Source: Mycobacterium nebraskense (GTDB lineage: Bacteria > Actinomycetota > Actinomycetes > Mycobacteriales > Mycobacteriaceae). Taken from it: a stretch of 64,000 nt of DNA. Both the position numbers and the translations under genes were made by a program. Below the pieces are notes generated by a model. The model searched no databases and was not told the DNA's origin. It saw nothing but the letters and a program-made list of their open reading frames with translations. Positions 50,153 to 59,454 of the stretch are shown one piece after another; the stretch's first letter is position 1, and every line of letters begins with the position of its first letter. The stretch covers positions 39,976 through 103,975 of the forward strand of contig NZ_LQPH01000122.1 in NCBI RefSeq assembly GCF_002102255.1, read 5' to 3'.

Positions 50153-50458
50153 ATGGTTGTTATGTCAGCGCCCACCAAGCCGGGCACTACAGGACAACGC
50201 GAGTCCGCTCCGGTAGACGTCACGACGAGTCCGTGGGTCACGATCGTGTGGGATGACCCGGTCAACCTGATGACCTACGTGACGTATGTATTCCAGAAGT
50301 TGTTCGGCTACAGCGAGCCGCACGCCACCAAGCTGATGTTGCAGGTGCACAACGAAGGCAAGGCGGTGGTGTCGGCCGGCAGCCGGGAGTCCATGGAAGT
50401 CGACGTGTCCAAGCTGCATGCCGCCGGGTTGTGGGCGACGCTGCAGCAGGACCGCTGA
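50153..50458 (+). CDS. clpS: ATP-dependent Clp protease adaptor ClpS
   Basis: This encodes 101 residues. It binds N-end-rule substrates and delivers them to ClpC1. The core [46 protein letters not shown] contains the Asp-Asp/Asn and Met-rich pocket of ClpS. A flexible N-terminus of about 30 residues precedes it. It overlaps the possible long start of the following gene by 41 bases. Confidence 0.93.
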   Translation: MVVMSAPTKPGTTGQRESAPVDVTTSPWVTIVWDDPVNLMTYVTYVFQKLFGYSEPHATKLMLQVHNEGKAVVSAGSRESMEVDVSKLHAAGLWATLQQDR

Positions 50459-50483
50459 TCTTCGAGGGCCGCGGCGATCACCT

Positions 50484-51067
50484 GTGCGCAAATGGAAGCG
50501 CGTCGAGACCGCGGACGGTCCCCGTTTTCGGTCCGCCCTGGCGTCTCACGAGGCCGCCCTGCTGAGAAACCTCGCGACCGCCATGGTCGGGTTGCTCGAT
50601 GAGCGTGAATCTTCCTCGCCCGCAGACGAACTCGAGGAGATCACCGGCATAAAGACCGGTAACAGTGATCCGCCGAAGGATCCGACCCTGCGCCGGCTGT
50701 TACCCGACTTCTTCCACTACGACGCCAACGACCCGTCGGCTCCCGACGCCGCCGATAGCCTCAACGCCGCGCTGCGCAGCCTGCACGAGCCCGAGATCAT
50801 CGACGCCAAACGCCTTGCCGCGCAGCGGTTATTGGACACCGTTCCGGGTGACGGCGGCCGGTTCGAGCTGACCGAGGAGGACGCGAACGCCTGGGTCGCG
50901 GCGGTCAACGACATCCGGTTGACGCTGGGAGTCATGCTCGAGGTCGGGCCGGAGGGGCCGGAGCGCCTGCCCGCCGACCACCCGCTGGCCGTGCACTTCG
51001 ACGTGTACCAGTGGCTGACCGTCTTGCAGGAATACCTCGTGCTGGTGCTCATGGGAAAGCCGGCCGG

Positions 51068-51071
<4 letters not shown>
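50484..51071 (+). CDS. DUF2017 / AosR-like redox regulator, Rv1332-like
   Basis: This encodes 195 residues from the GTG at 50484 (VRKWKRVETADGPRFRSALASHE). The protein is acidic and helical, without a membrane segment. In M. tuberculosis Rv1332 is described as AosR, an oxidative-stress regulator acting through cysteines. A longer start, ATG at 50418 inside clpS, gives 217 residues, close to the M. tuberculosis annotation, and adds an N-terminal Cys pair ([10 protein letters not shown]). The shorter form has no cysteine, so start choice decides whether the protein can sense redox. Its stop overlaps the next start. Confidence 0.75.
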
Positions 51072-52111
<1,040 letters not shown>

Positions 52112-52147
52112 GAAGTTCACCGCTGTCCGCGCCGGTAACCTGCAGCT

Positions 52148-52822
52148 ATGGGTAAGACCACGGGACACCCCGGCACACCGGCGACCCAGGCAAAGCGGCC
52201 CGGGTGGATGGTGGGCGGGGCCACGATCCTGACCTTCGTCGCGCTGCTCTACCTGATCGAGCTGATCGACCAGCTGACGCGGCATTCGCTGGACGCCAAC
52301 GGCATCAGACCCCTCGAGGCCGACGGCCTGTGGGGGATCGTCTTCGCCCCGGTCTTGCACGCCAATTGGCAGCATCTGATGGCCAATACGATTCCGCTCT
52401 TGGTGCTGGGTTTCCTGATGACGCTGGCCGGACTGAGCCGCTTCGTCTGGGCCACCGCGATCGTGTGGATCGTGGGCGGATTCGGCACCTGGCTCATCGG
52501 CGACTTGGGCAGCTCCTGCGGGCCCACCGATCACATCGGGGCCTCCGGCCTGATCTTCGGCTGGCTGGCCTTCCTGCTCGTGTTCGGGATCTTCGTGCGC
52601 AGGTTCGTCGACATCGTGATCGGGCTGGTGGTGTTGTTCGCCTACGGCGGCGTGCTGCTGGGCGCCATGCCGGTCCTGGGCAGATGCGGTGGCGTGTCCT
52701 GGCAGGGGCACCTGTGCGGTGCGATCGCCGGCGTCGTCGCCGCATATTGGTTGTCCGCGCCGGAGCGCAAGTCCCGCGCGAAGAGAAAAGCCGGCACCGC
52801 CACGCCGCGTCCGAAGATATGA
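52148..52822 (+). CDS. rhomboid family intramembrane serine protease, Rv1337-like
   Basis: This encodes 224 residues with six hydrophobic helices. The catalytic serine is in [12 protein letters not shown] and the His in [18 protein letters not shown]; an [11 protein letters not shown] motif in helix 2 is also typical. It cuts transmembrane segments of unknown substrates. A basic C-terminal tail is cytoplasmic. Its stop overlaps murI (ATGA). The start ATG lies 36 bases after the S58 peptidase gene. Confidence 0.92.
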   Translation: MGKTTGHPGTPATQAKRPGWMVGGATILTFVALLYLIELIDQLTRHSLDANGIRPLEADGLWGIVFAPVLHANWQHLMANTIPLLVLGFLMTLAGLSRFVWATAIVWIVGGFGTWLIGDLGSSCGPTDHIGASGLIFGWLAFLLVFGIFVRRFVDIVIGLVVLFAYGGVLLGAMPVLGRCGGVSWQGHLCGAIAGVVAAYWLSAPERKSRAKRKAGTATPRPKI

Positions 52823-53634
52823 GCTCGCCGTTGGCGCCCGTCGGGATCTTCGACTCCGGCGTCGGGGGATTGACCGTAGCGCGGGCAATCATCGACCAAT
52901 TGCCCGACGAGGACATCATCTACGTCGGCGACACCGGCCACGGGCCGTACGGTCCGCTCACCATTCCCGAGGTCCGCGCGCACGCGTTGGCCATCGGGGA
53001 CGACCTCGTCGGGCGCGGCGTCAAGACGTTGGTGATCGCGTGCAACACCGCGTCCGCGGCTTGCCTGCGGGACGCGCGCGAGCGCTACGACGTACCGGTT
53101 GTCGAGGTGATCCTGCCGGCGGTGCGTCGTGCCGTGGCGACGACGCGCACCGGTCGTATCGGTGTCATCGGCACGCAGGCGACCATCACATCGCACGCGT
53201 ACCAGGACGCGTTTGCCGCCGCGCGTGACACCGAGATCACCGCCGTGGCCTGCCCGCGCTTCGTCGACTTCGTGGAGCGCGGCGTGACCAGTGGCCGTCA
53301 GGTGCTCGGGCTGGCCGAGGGCTACCTCGAGCCGTTGCAGCGCGCCCAGGTCGACACGCTCGTGCTCGGATGCACGCACTACCCGCTGCTGTCCGGGCTG
53401 ATCCAGCTGGCGATGGGTGACGACGTGACGCTGGTGTCGAGCGCCGAGGAAACCGCAAAGGAAGTGCTTCGGGTGCTCACCGAGCGCGACCTGCTGCGCC
53501 CGCATGACGCGGCGCCCGCGACCCGGGTCTTCGAAGCCACCGGCGACCCCGAGGCATTCACCAAGTTGGCGGCGCGATTCCTGGGCCCCGCGGTCACCGG
53601 TGTGCAACCCGTTCACCACCTGCGGATCGACTAG
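52819..53634 (+). CDS. murI: glutamate racemase
   Basis: This encodes 271 residues. It makes D-glutamate for peptidoglycan without a cofactor. The two catalytic cysteines are C75 ([10 protein letters not shown]) and C185 ([10 protein letters not shown]). [10 protein letters not shown] at the N-terminus binds glutamate. The ATG overlaps the rhomboid stop by 4 bases. Confidence 0.96.
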   Translation: MSSPLAPVGIFDSGVGGLTVARAIIDQLPDEDIIYVGDTGHGPYGPLTIPEVRAHALAIGDDLVGRGVKTLVIACNTASAACLRDARERYDVPVVEVILPAVRRAVATTRTGRIGVIGTQATITSHAYQDAFAAARDTEITAVACPRFVDFVERGVTSGRQVLGLAEGYLEPLQRAQVDTLVLGCTHYPLLSGLIQLAMGDDVTLVSSAEETAKEVLRVLTERDLLRPHDAAPATRVFEATGDPEAFTKLAARFLGPAVTGVQPVHHLRID

Positions 53635-53706
53635 CGTGCCGACGAGATTCTCATCACACGAATGCGGCGATGTTTTCGTCACGGTCGTATCGGGCATGGC
53701 ACAGTA

Positions 53707-54489
53707 GTGTCCGTGCGAATAACCGTGCTCGGCTGCTCGGGCAGCGTAGTGGGGCCGGATTCGCCCGCGTCGGGTTATCTGCTCCGGGCACCGGACACTC
53801 CGCCGTTGGTCCTCGACTTCGGCGGGGGTGTGCTGGGCGCGCTTCAGCGCTATGCCGATCCCGCCTCCGTGCACGTGCTCTTGACGCATCTGCACGCGGA
53901 TCACTGCTTGGATTTGCCCGGCCTGTTCGTGTGGCGGCGATACCACCCGTCGCGCCCGGACGGTAAGGCGTTGTTGTACGGCCCCGGCGACACCTGGTCC
54001 CGATTGGGGGCTGCGTCGTCGCCGTACGGCGGCGAAATCGACGACTGCTCAGACATTTTCGACATTCGGCACTGGGTCGACGGCGAACCGGTCACGTTCG
54101 GGTCGCTCACGGTGACGCCGCGGGTGGTGGCCCACCCGACGGAGTCCTACGGCATGAGGATCACCGATTCGACCGGTGCCTCGTTCGTCTACAGCGGTGA
54201 TACCGGCGTCTGCGACCAGCTCGTCGAGTTGGCCCGGGACGCCGACGTCTTTCTCTGCGAAGCCTCCTGGACGCACTCGCCGGACCGCCCGCCCGCCCTG
54301 CATCTGTCAGGTACCGAGGCCGGCCGGACCGCGGCGCAGGCCGGCGTTCGCGAGCTGTTGCTGACCCACATCCCGCCGTGGACCTCACGTGAGGACGTGA
54401 TCAGCGAGGCCAAGGCCGAATTCGATGGTCCCGTGCATGCGGTGGTGTGCGGCGAATCTTTCGATATCCGCCGCTCTGAAAGGGTCTGA
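53707..54489 (+). CDS. atypical class II cAMP phosphodiesterase, Rv1339-like
   Basis: This metallo-beta-lactamase-fold enzyme of 260 residues has HLHADH (61-66) as the two-metal site, plus a VAHPTESYGMRI and YSGDTGVCDQ segment. In mycobacteria Rv1339 hydrolyses cAMP and affects drug tolerance. It lies in the murI-rph region with no obvious operon partner. GTG 53707 starts MSVRITVLGCSGS. An ATG at 53662 would add unlike sequence. Confidence 0.9.
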   Translation: MSVRITVLGCSGSVVGPDSPASGYLLRAPDTPPLVLDFGGGVLGALQRYADPASVHVLLTHLHADHCLDLPGLFVWRRYHPSRPDGKALLYGPGDTWSRLGAASSPYGGEIDDCSDIFDIRHWVDGEPVTFGSLTVTPRVVAHPTESYGMRITDSTGASFVYSGDTGVCDQLVELARDADVFLCEASWTHSPDRPPALHLSGTEAGRTAAQAGVRELLLTHIPPWTSREDVISEAKAEFDGPVHAVVCGESFDIRRSERV

Positions 54490-54511
54490 GCATCCCACGT
54501 TAGGGTTGGCC

Positions 54512-54523
54512 TAGGGTTATTGG
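54512..54523 (+). promoter_or_regulatory. -10 element for rph
   Basis: TAGGGT (54512-54517) ends 6 bases before the GTG at 54524. A leaderless start is likely. No -35 is clear. Confidence 0.4.
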
Positions 54524-55303
54524 GTGACCAGACGAGAAGACGGCCGCCTCGACGACGAGCTTCGCCCCGTAGTCATCACCCGAGGGTTCACCGACCACCC
54601 TGCGGGGTCGGTACTCATCGAATTCGGGCACACCAAGGTCATGTGCACCGCCAGCGTCACCGAGGGGGTGCCGCGCTGGCGCAAGGGATCCGGCCTGGGA
54701 TGGCTGACCGCGGAGTACGCGATGTTGCCGTCGGCCACCCACACGCGCTCCGATCGCGAAGCGGTGAAAGGACGCCTATCCGGGCGCACCCAGGAGATCA
54801 GCCGGCTGATCGGCCGGTCGCTGCGGGCCTGCATCGATCTGGCGGCGCTGGGGGAGAACACCATCGCCGTCGACTGCGACGTGCTGCAGGCCGACGGTGG
54901 CACCCGCACCGCCGCCATCACGGGCGCCTTCGTGGCGCTGGCCGACGCCGTGACTTACCTGGCGGCGGCGGGCAAGCTGTCCGATCCCCGACCGTTGTCG
55001 TGTGCCATCGCGGCGATCAGCGTGGGGGTCGTCGACGGCAGGGTCCGGGTGGATCTGCCCTACGAGGAAGACGCACGCGCCGAGGTCGACATGAACGTCG
55101 TCGCCACCGACACCGGGACCCTCGTGGAGGTTCAGGGGACCGGCGAGGGGGCGACGTTCCCGCGTTCGACGCTGGACAAGCTGCTCGACGTGGCGCTGGC
55201 AGCCTGCGACAAGTTGTTCGCCGCCCAACGTGACGCGCTGGCCCTGCCCTACCCGGGTGAGCTGCCCGAGGGGGCTACTCCGCCGAAGGCGTTCGGCAGC
55301 TGA
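54524..55303 (+). CDS. rph: ribonuclease PH
   Basis: This 3'-5' phosphorolytic exoribonuclease of 259 residues trims tRNA and rRNA ends. The motifs [46 protein letters not shown] and [23 protein letters not shown] are conserved RNase PH residues. In M. tuberculosis the next gene is rdgB immediately; here 1.6 kb of extra DNA lies between. Confidence 0.96.
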   Translation: MTRREDGRLDDELRPVVITRGFTDHPAGSVLIEFGHTKVMCTASVTEGVPRWRKGSGLGWLTAEYAMLPSATHTRSDREAVKGRLSGRTQEISRLIGRSLRACIDLAALGENTIAVDCDVLQADGGTRTAAITGAFVALADAVTYLAAAGKLSDPRPLSCAIAAISVGVVDGRVRVDLPYEEDARAEVDMNVVATDTGTLVEVQGTGEGATFPRSTLDKLLDVALAACDKLFAAQRDALALPYPGELPEGATPPKAFGS

Positions 55304-55621
55304 CCCGGCTGCTGGTAGTCCACCCAGACGGAACACCGCCGGCCTGCGGATCACCCTGACCGGGTCGATGATGCCGTCGGCAAGCAAGGCGCCATAGCTG
55401 AGCTTGTCATCGTGTGCTTCGGCTAGCGGATCGGGTCAAGCAGTTCGAGTCCGCGGGCGCTGTCGTGTTGGTCCCAGGGTGGGGCATTGGTCGGCCGCAG
55501 CTTCGCCATTCGTCGTCGACTCAAAGTGGCTGGCCAGAGTCGTGCACAATACCGTTATGGTAAACTCTCGACGTCCATTGAGTTTTGTCAAAACAATGTT
55601 TTGCCACGTTTTTAGGATCAT
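55304..55621. other. rph-insert left junction, no complete gene
   Basis: A 318-base stretch without a convincing gene. The left half is GC-rich; the right half (from about 55550) turns AT-rich, with ACCGTTATGGTAAACTC and TTTTGTCAAAACAATGTTTTG just before the DUF4395-like gene, probably its promoter region. Confidence 0.5.
55314..55413 (-). pseudogene. possible chaperonin (GroEL C-terminal) fragment
   Basis: Read on the reverse strand, this gives SYGALLADGIIDPVRVIR, which resembles the EYxDLLxAGIxDPVKVTR segment near the C-terminus of GroEL. No start is present and similarity stops after about 18 residues. It may be a decayed insert remnant. The match is short and may be coincidence. Confidence 0.2.
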
Positions 55622-56224
55622 TTGATGGTGAGTCGGCCAGTCCCACTTGAACATGCTTTTCTCAATACGCCGTGGTGGGCAATGGGGCAGATGACGCATA
55701 CACATGCGGAACCGCGCATCAACGAAGTTGCGACCCGCGCAAGGGCAGGTTTGCTAAATATTATCTCGGCAATCACGATCGCATTATTGCTTTTGCGTCC
55801 GGAAACCGATCCGGTGATCATTGTTGGTCCGCTCGTTCTTTTTGATATGTTGGCTGCGGCGGCTACCGGCTTAACTCCGTTCAGCCCCACCGGTATTCTG
55901 GGCACAGCGTTAACAATGCACATTCGTCCGGTGTGGAAACCAACCCGGCCGAAACGGTTTGCATGGTTGCTCGGTGCCGGTCTAGCGGCGACGTGTCTTG
56001 CCATGCGCCTGTTCGGGGCGTCGCCCGTAGCGATGGCGGCTGTTGTTGCGGTCTGTTTTGTCCTGACGTGGTCGGAGGCCACGCTGGGATTTTGTGTGGG
56101 CTGTTACATGCACAAATTGATTTGGGGTTGTGAAGAATGCGAAGTCCCTTATGTCAGGGGAATAGCACCCCGACCGGCAATAAACGAGGAAAGTCCAGCA
56201 ATAAACTTGGAAAGTCGCGCGTAG
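55622..56224 (+). CDS. DUF4395-like membrane protein
   Basis: This encodes 200 residues with about four hydrophobic segments. The Cys-rich end (GFCVGCYMHKLIWGCEECEVPY) fits the FCxGC signature of DUF4395 proteins, which often sit beside thioredoxin-like or thiosulfate-sulfurtransferase genes and are thought to act in sulfur or redox chemistry. The start is uncertain: ATG 55622 or downstream ATGs near 55664 and 55691. Base composition is lower in GC than all neighbours and the upstream sequence is AT-rich, so it is probably acquired. The insert is absent from this position in M. tuberculosis. Confidence 0.65.
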   Translation: MMVSRPVPLEHAFLNTPWWAMGQMTHTHAEPRINEVATRARAGLLNIISAITIALLLLRPETDPVIIVGPLVLFDMLAAAATGLTPFSPTGILGTALTMHIRPVWKPTRPKRFAWLLGAGLAATCLAMRLFGASPVAMAAVVAVCFVLTWSEATLGFCVGCYMHKLIWGCEECEVPYVRGIAPRPAINEESPAINLESRA

Positions 56225-56347
56225 GCCCGGGACCGCAGCCGGTGCGGCTTAGTCGGTCCGGGCAGTGACGACGATGCTGAGGATTCGACAACTGCCCGCG
56301 ATGCAAGCCGAGATGGTTCCTGTAGAGGTGATGACCATGTTTCGGAT

Positions 56348-56380
56348 TGATTGGTGACCCAGCTGCCGTTCGCCAGCCGC
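56348..56380 (+). repeat. decayed copy of the rdgB 5' end (direct repeat, copy 1)
   Basis: tgattggtgaccc followed by cgccagccgc, matching 56926-56958 at 29 of 33 positions. Copy 2 is the real rdgB start. The frame after this copy breaks off quickly. Confidence 0.6.
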
Positions 56381-56405
56381 TTGCGGCGAACCCGTCAACG
56401 CCTAC

Positions 56406-56735
56406 TCAGAGGCCCCCGCACTGTGCAGGGCCACTGAAGATCGTGGCCCAGGGAGGGCAACTAGGGTCACGCGGCGCCGGGCCTGTTTCTGCTTGCATGT
56501 GCGGCCCAGGCGGGTAGTCCTGATCGGAGAAGTGGTAGTCGTGGCAGGCGTTCATGTCCCAATCGCCTACTACATTGCCGCCAGCGGGCAGGCGTTGCCC
56601 TGGGCACCAACATGCCGAGTATTGACCGCAACCGGGGGGGTTGGCCTGAGCGGCACCTGCGCCCAGTCCCAGACCAGCCAGCCCTAAGCCCCCGGACATC
56701 AACGTCGCTGCCCACCCCGCGGTGAGTCGCTTCAT
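56406..56735 (-). CDS. small cysteine-rich secreted protein
   Basis: This encodes 109 residues from the ATG at 56735. A signal peptide (MKRLTAGWAATLMSGGLGLAGLGLGAGAAQA) is followed by a mature domain with seven cysteines (GCGQYSACWCPG, NACHDYHF, SCPPWATIF, QCGGL) and a tryptophan-rich core. It probably forms disulfides outside the cell. It belongs to a kind of short mycobacterial exported protein of unknown role. It lies between the two rdgB-start repeats, so it probably came with the insert. A longer in-frame start at 56843 lacks a signal peptide at its N-terminus. Confidence 0.7.
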   Translation of the reverse strand: MKRLTAGWAATLMSGGLGLAGLGLGAGAAQANPPGCGQYSACWCPGQRLPAGGNVVGDWDMNACHDYHFSDQDYPPGPHMQAETGPAPRDPSCPPWATIFSGPAQCGGL

Positions 56736-56931
56736 AAACCCGCATTGTCCGCGATTCCATCCGGCCTGTACAGGGGCCGGTGCTGGCCACCCCATTGGTA
56801 CAGGCACAGCCGGACAACGGAGACCCGACGCCCACCCACGCATCGCCTAGCGATGTACTTAGGCATGTTCGCCATCGTCCCGAGCCCATCATGAGCCGGC
56901 CTTGCCGCCACGAGATGTATTGGAGTGATTG

Positions 56932-57531
56932 GTGACCCGGCTCCTGGTCGCCAGCCGCAACCGCAAGAAGCTCGCCGAATTGCGCCGGGTCCTCGACGCG
57001 GCTGGCTTGACGGGCCTGACGTTGGTGTCTTTGCATGACGTGCCCCCCTTCGACGAGGCGCCCGAAACGGGCGCGACCTTCGAGGACAACGCGTTGGCCA
57101 AGGCGCGGCATGCGTTCGCCGCGACGGGCCTGGTCTCGGTGGCCGACGACTCCGGTCTGGAGGTGGCCGCACTCAACGGCATGCCCGGCGTGCTGTCGGC
57201 GCGCTGGTCGGGCAATCACGGCGACGACGCCGCCAACACCGCGTTGCTGTTGGCGCAATTGGGTGACGTGCCCGACGAACGGCGCGGCGCGGCGTTCGTG
57301 TCCGCCTGCGCGCTGGCCGGGCCGTCCGGCGAGATCGTCGTCCGCGGCGAGTGGCCCGGCAGGATCGCCCGGGAACCGCGGGGTGACGGCGGCTTCGGCT
57401 ATGACCCGGTCTTCGTTCCGAACGGTTCGGACCGCACCGCGGCGGAGCTCAGCCCCGAGGAGAAGGACGCCGTCTCCCATCGCGGTCGCGCTCTCGCGCT
57501 GCTGTTGCCGGCGCTCAAAGTGCTTGCCTAA
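56932..57531 (+). CDS. rdgB: dITP/XTP pyrophosphatase (RdgB/HAM1)
   Basis: This encodes 199 residues. It hydrolyses dITP, ITP and XTP to keep deaminated purines out of DNA. Signatures: LLVASRNRKKLAELRRVL (phosphate binding), SVADDSGLEVAAL (catalytic Asp) and the C-terminal VSHRGRAL. GTG at 56932 has GGAG 6 bases upstream; a TTG at 56929 is an alternative. The copy-2 direct repeat covers this start. Confidence 0.95.
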   Translation: MTRLLVASRNRKKLAELRRVLDAAGLTGLTLVSLHDVPPFDEAPETGATFEDNALAKARHAFAATGLVSVADDSGLEVAALNGMPGVLSARWSGNHGDDAANTALLLAQLGDVPDERRGAAFVSACALAGPSGEIVVRGEWPGRIAREPRGDGGFGYDPVFVPNGSDRTAAELSPEEKDAVSHRGRALALLLPALKVLA

Positions 57532-57608
57532 CAGGGCGCTTCGTGACTCGTTTGGGCGGTTGAGCCACACTGGCCGCGCCCGTCTCCGCGGCGAGGGGGA
57601 CCGACGAC

Positions 57609-57668
57609 GTGCCCACCTCCGAGCGACAATCGGCGACGCGACTGAGGTTGTCGCTCAGAGGCGGGCAC
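57609..57668. repeat. 21-bp near-perfect palindrome between rdgB and the DUF3817 gene
   Basis: Arm 1 (57609-57629, starting gtgcccacct) and arm 2 (57648-57668, ending aggcgggcac) are inverted repeats with two mismatches, both compatible with G-U pairing in RNA, around an 18-base loop. It lies between converging genes (rdgB and the reverse gene ending 57712). It may terminate both, and may be a dispersed repeat. Confidence 0.75.
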
Positions 57669-57711
57669 CACGGGTGCCGCGTCTGGGAGAGATGCGTGTG
57701 GCGGATGGGGG

Positions 57712-58062
57712 TTAAAGCCCGAAGCGAGCCTTGACGTCCCTGGTCTGGAAGTGCTCGACGATGATGCCCAGCAGCGGGATTGTCCCGGCGAGCAGGACAC
57801 CGATCGTCTTGGGAATCGGCCACCGCACCTTGACCGCCAGATTGAAAGCGGTCAGGACATAGATGAAATACACCCAACCGTGGACCACCTCGATCCAACG
57901 GATCTCGTGGTGGAAGGCGAGATGCGAGACGATCTCGTAGCAAAGCGCGACCAGCCAGAGGCCCGTCGTCCACGCCATGACCCGATAGCCGAGCAACGCA
58001 GTCCGGATCTTCTCGACGGGGAATGCTGACGCTGGCGCTCCGGGTGGCTCCGGTGTGGTCAT
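57712..58062 (-). CDS. DUF3817 membrane protein, Rv1342c-like
   Basis: This encodes 116 residues with three hydrophobic helices. The HEIRWIEVVHGWVYFIYVLTAF segment is typical of DUF3817. Function unknown. The ATG overlaps the stop of the lprD-like gene by 4 bases (ATGA), so the two are translated together. Confidence 0.9.
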   Translation of the reverse strand: MTTPEPPGAPASAFPVEKIRTALLGYRVMAWTTGLWLVALCYEIVSHLAFHHEIRWIEVVHGWVYFIYVLTAFNLAVKVRWPIPKTIGVLLAGTIPLLGIIVEHFQTRDVKARFGL

Positions 58063-58439
58063 GCGGTCGTCCTGTTCTGTTTGTCGGTGTCTTGTTTGGC
58101 AAGCTCGGCGAGGTAGGCGTTGTACTCCGCCAGCGCGGGATCGTCGGACGGCCGTTGCATCGGCTTGGGGCGCTCGGGCAGCAAGCCGGCGGGAATCTCG
58201 GTGAGGGCGGCGTCCTGCCGAGGCTCCGGCGGCATCTCTTCGTAGCGCACGTACTTGCGGTACGCGTACACGCAGAACCAGGCGAACAGCGGCCACTGCA
58301 GCGCGTAGCCGAGGTTCTGGAACGTGCCCGAGACCGACTGGAACCTTGTCCACTGCCACCAGCCCAGCGCCAGGCAGCCGCAGGCCGCGACGATCACCAA
58401 GGCGATCAGCGCGGGCCTGCGACGGCGTGTAGTGGACAC
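58059..58439 (-). CDS. lprD: LprD-like membrane/lipoprotein, Rv1343c-like
   Basis: This encodes 126 residues. It has an N-terminal hydrophobic segment with a lipobox-like VAAC (ALIALVIVAACGCLALGWW), a second hydrophobic segment (YALQWPLFAWFCVYAYRKYV) and a polar C-terminal tail with DDPALAEYNAYLAELAKQD. The second helix makes a simple lipoprotein less sure; it may be a two-pass membrane protein. The GTG at 58439 gives the same length as M. tuberculosis LprD. A longer in-frame start would run through the tRNA-Leu gene and is rejected. Confidence 0.85.
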   Translation of the reverse strand: MSTTRRRRPALIALVIVAACGCLALGWWQWTRFQSVSGTFQNLGYALQWPLFAWFCVYAYRKYVRYEEMPPEPRQDAALTEIPAGLLPERPKPMQRPSDDPALAEYNAYLAELAKQDTDKQNRTTA

Positions 58440-58536
58440 CCCATGAAGGTACCGCTCACGATTTGGGTCCGACGAATTCGTCGAGGCGCGCCACCGACAG
58501 GTCCGTCCGCGAACTGAGCGGTACGATCGGCACGCT

Positions 58537-58620
58537 GCGGGCGTGGTGGAATTGGCAGACACCCCGGCTTTAGGTGCCGGTGCTCGAAAGAGCGTGGGGG
58601 TTCGAGTCCCTCCGCCCGCA
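58537..58620 (+). tRNA. leuT: tRNA-Leu (anticodon TAG)
   Basis: 84 bases with a long variable arm typical of class II tRNA-Leu (gtgctcgaaagagcgtg). Acceptor GCGGGCG/CGCCCGC, anticodon stem ccggc/gccgg around loop ttTAGgt, T-loop GGTTCGAGTCC, discriminator A at 58620. It reads CUA codons. tRNA 3' ends are common integration sites; the next genes differ from M. tuberculosis. Confidence 0.95.
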
Positions 58621-58696
58621 CTGTTATTGCGCCTTCGCGAAGCATCAAGTTCCCTTTGCGGGGTATATGCACTGCACTGCACACGGGGGAGACGCC

Positions 58697-58978
58697 ATGG
58701 CCACCGGAAACCAGTCATGCGAGGAAGACGCCGAGCTCGTAGAACGCAGAGCTGCGGAGGCTCGCGAACGTGCCGCGAACGCGGGGCTCTCGGCCGCGCG
58801 CAGCTTCGAAGTATCGGCCGTCAAACACGAACAAGTCGCACGGGTGCAAGACCGGACCGTCGAACAAGGCGTGTCTCATGTGGGCGTACACCGCGAATCA
58901 GCGGCTCACCATCGCGAATTCGCGGCCGAAGACCGAAAGCTGGCCGAGCTGAGCGCATTGAGTCCGAGGCCGACCTAG
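58697..58978 (+). CDS. small charged helical protein
   Basis: This encodes 93 residues from ATG 58697, with a GGGGGAG ribosome-binding site. The sequence is rich in Glu, Ala, Arg and His, predicted to be all helical (AELVERRAAEARERAANAGLSAARSFE, HREFAAEDRKLAEL), with one Cys. No signal peptide. It resembles no family I know. It lies between tRNA-Leu and the DCC gene. Confidence 0.5.
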   Translation: MATGNQSCEEDAELVERRAAEARERAANAGLSAARSFEVSAVKHEQVARVQDRTVEQGVSHVGVHRESAAHHREFAAEDRKLAELSALSPRPT

Positions 58979-58994
58979 CCGTCGACGCCGAAAG

Positions 58995-59420
58995 CTAGGC
59001 GTCCAGGAAGCGAGCGCGAACCTCCGGCGGCGGCAGCGGACACGTGTCGTATTTGCCGAAAATGCGATAGCGGACGTCGGCGACCCTGTCGTAGAGCCAG
59101 TCGCGCAGGGGAGCGGGGATGATGCGGGCAACCTCGAGCAGCTTCCACGGCCCGCCGAGGTAATCCACCACCCGCAACGCGGCGGCCGACCGGACCGCGA
59201 CGCGTTCTCCGGGCTGTTCGGGTGAGTCGACGAACACCACGGAGTCCACGTCTTTGATGGTTGGGTGCCGCGCAAAGACCGCTTGGGCGAAGTCGCTGTC
59301 TAACGCCGCGAAGCGCAGTGCGCCGTGGGGATCGAACCGAAGTATCGTCCGCACCGCGGAGTTGCAGACGCCGCAGACCCCGTCGTAGAGCAACACGGGC
59401 GGCACCGATTCAGCGCTCAC
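58995..59420 (-). CDS. DCC-family thiol-disulfide oxidoreductase (DUF393)
   Basis: This encodes 141 residues. The diagnostic YDGVCGVCN carries D13, C16 and C19, the conserved DxxCxxC of the DCC family. The rest fits, with FAALDSDFA, SAAALRVVDYLGGPW and RIFGKYDTCPLP. A role in thiol redox is presumed; the substrate is unknown. It is divergent from irtA; the 68 bases to its start include the IdeR-type box, so it could share iron control. Confidence 0.9.
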   Translation of the reverse strand: MSAESVPPVLLYDGVCGVCNSAVRTILRFDPHGALRFAALDSDFAQAVFARHPTIKDVDSVVFVDSPEQPGERVAVRSAAALRVVDYLGGPWKLLEVARIIPAPLRDWLYDRVADVRYRIFGKYDTCPLPPPEVRARFLDA

Positions 59421-59454
59421 GCCTCCAGGCTACTGGCGATCCCGAGCACCCAGG

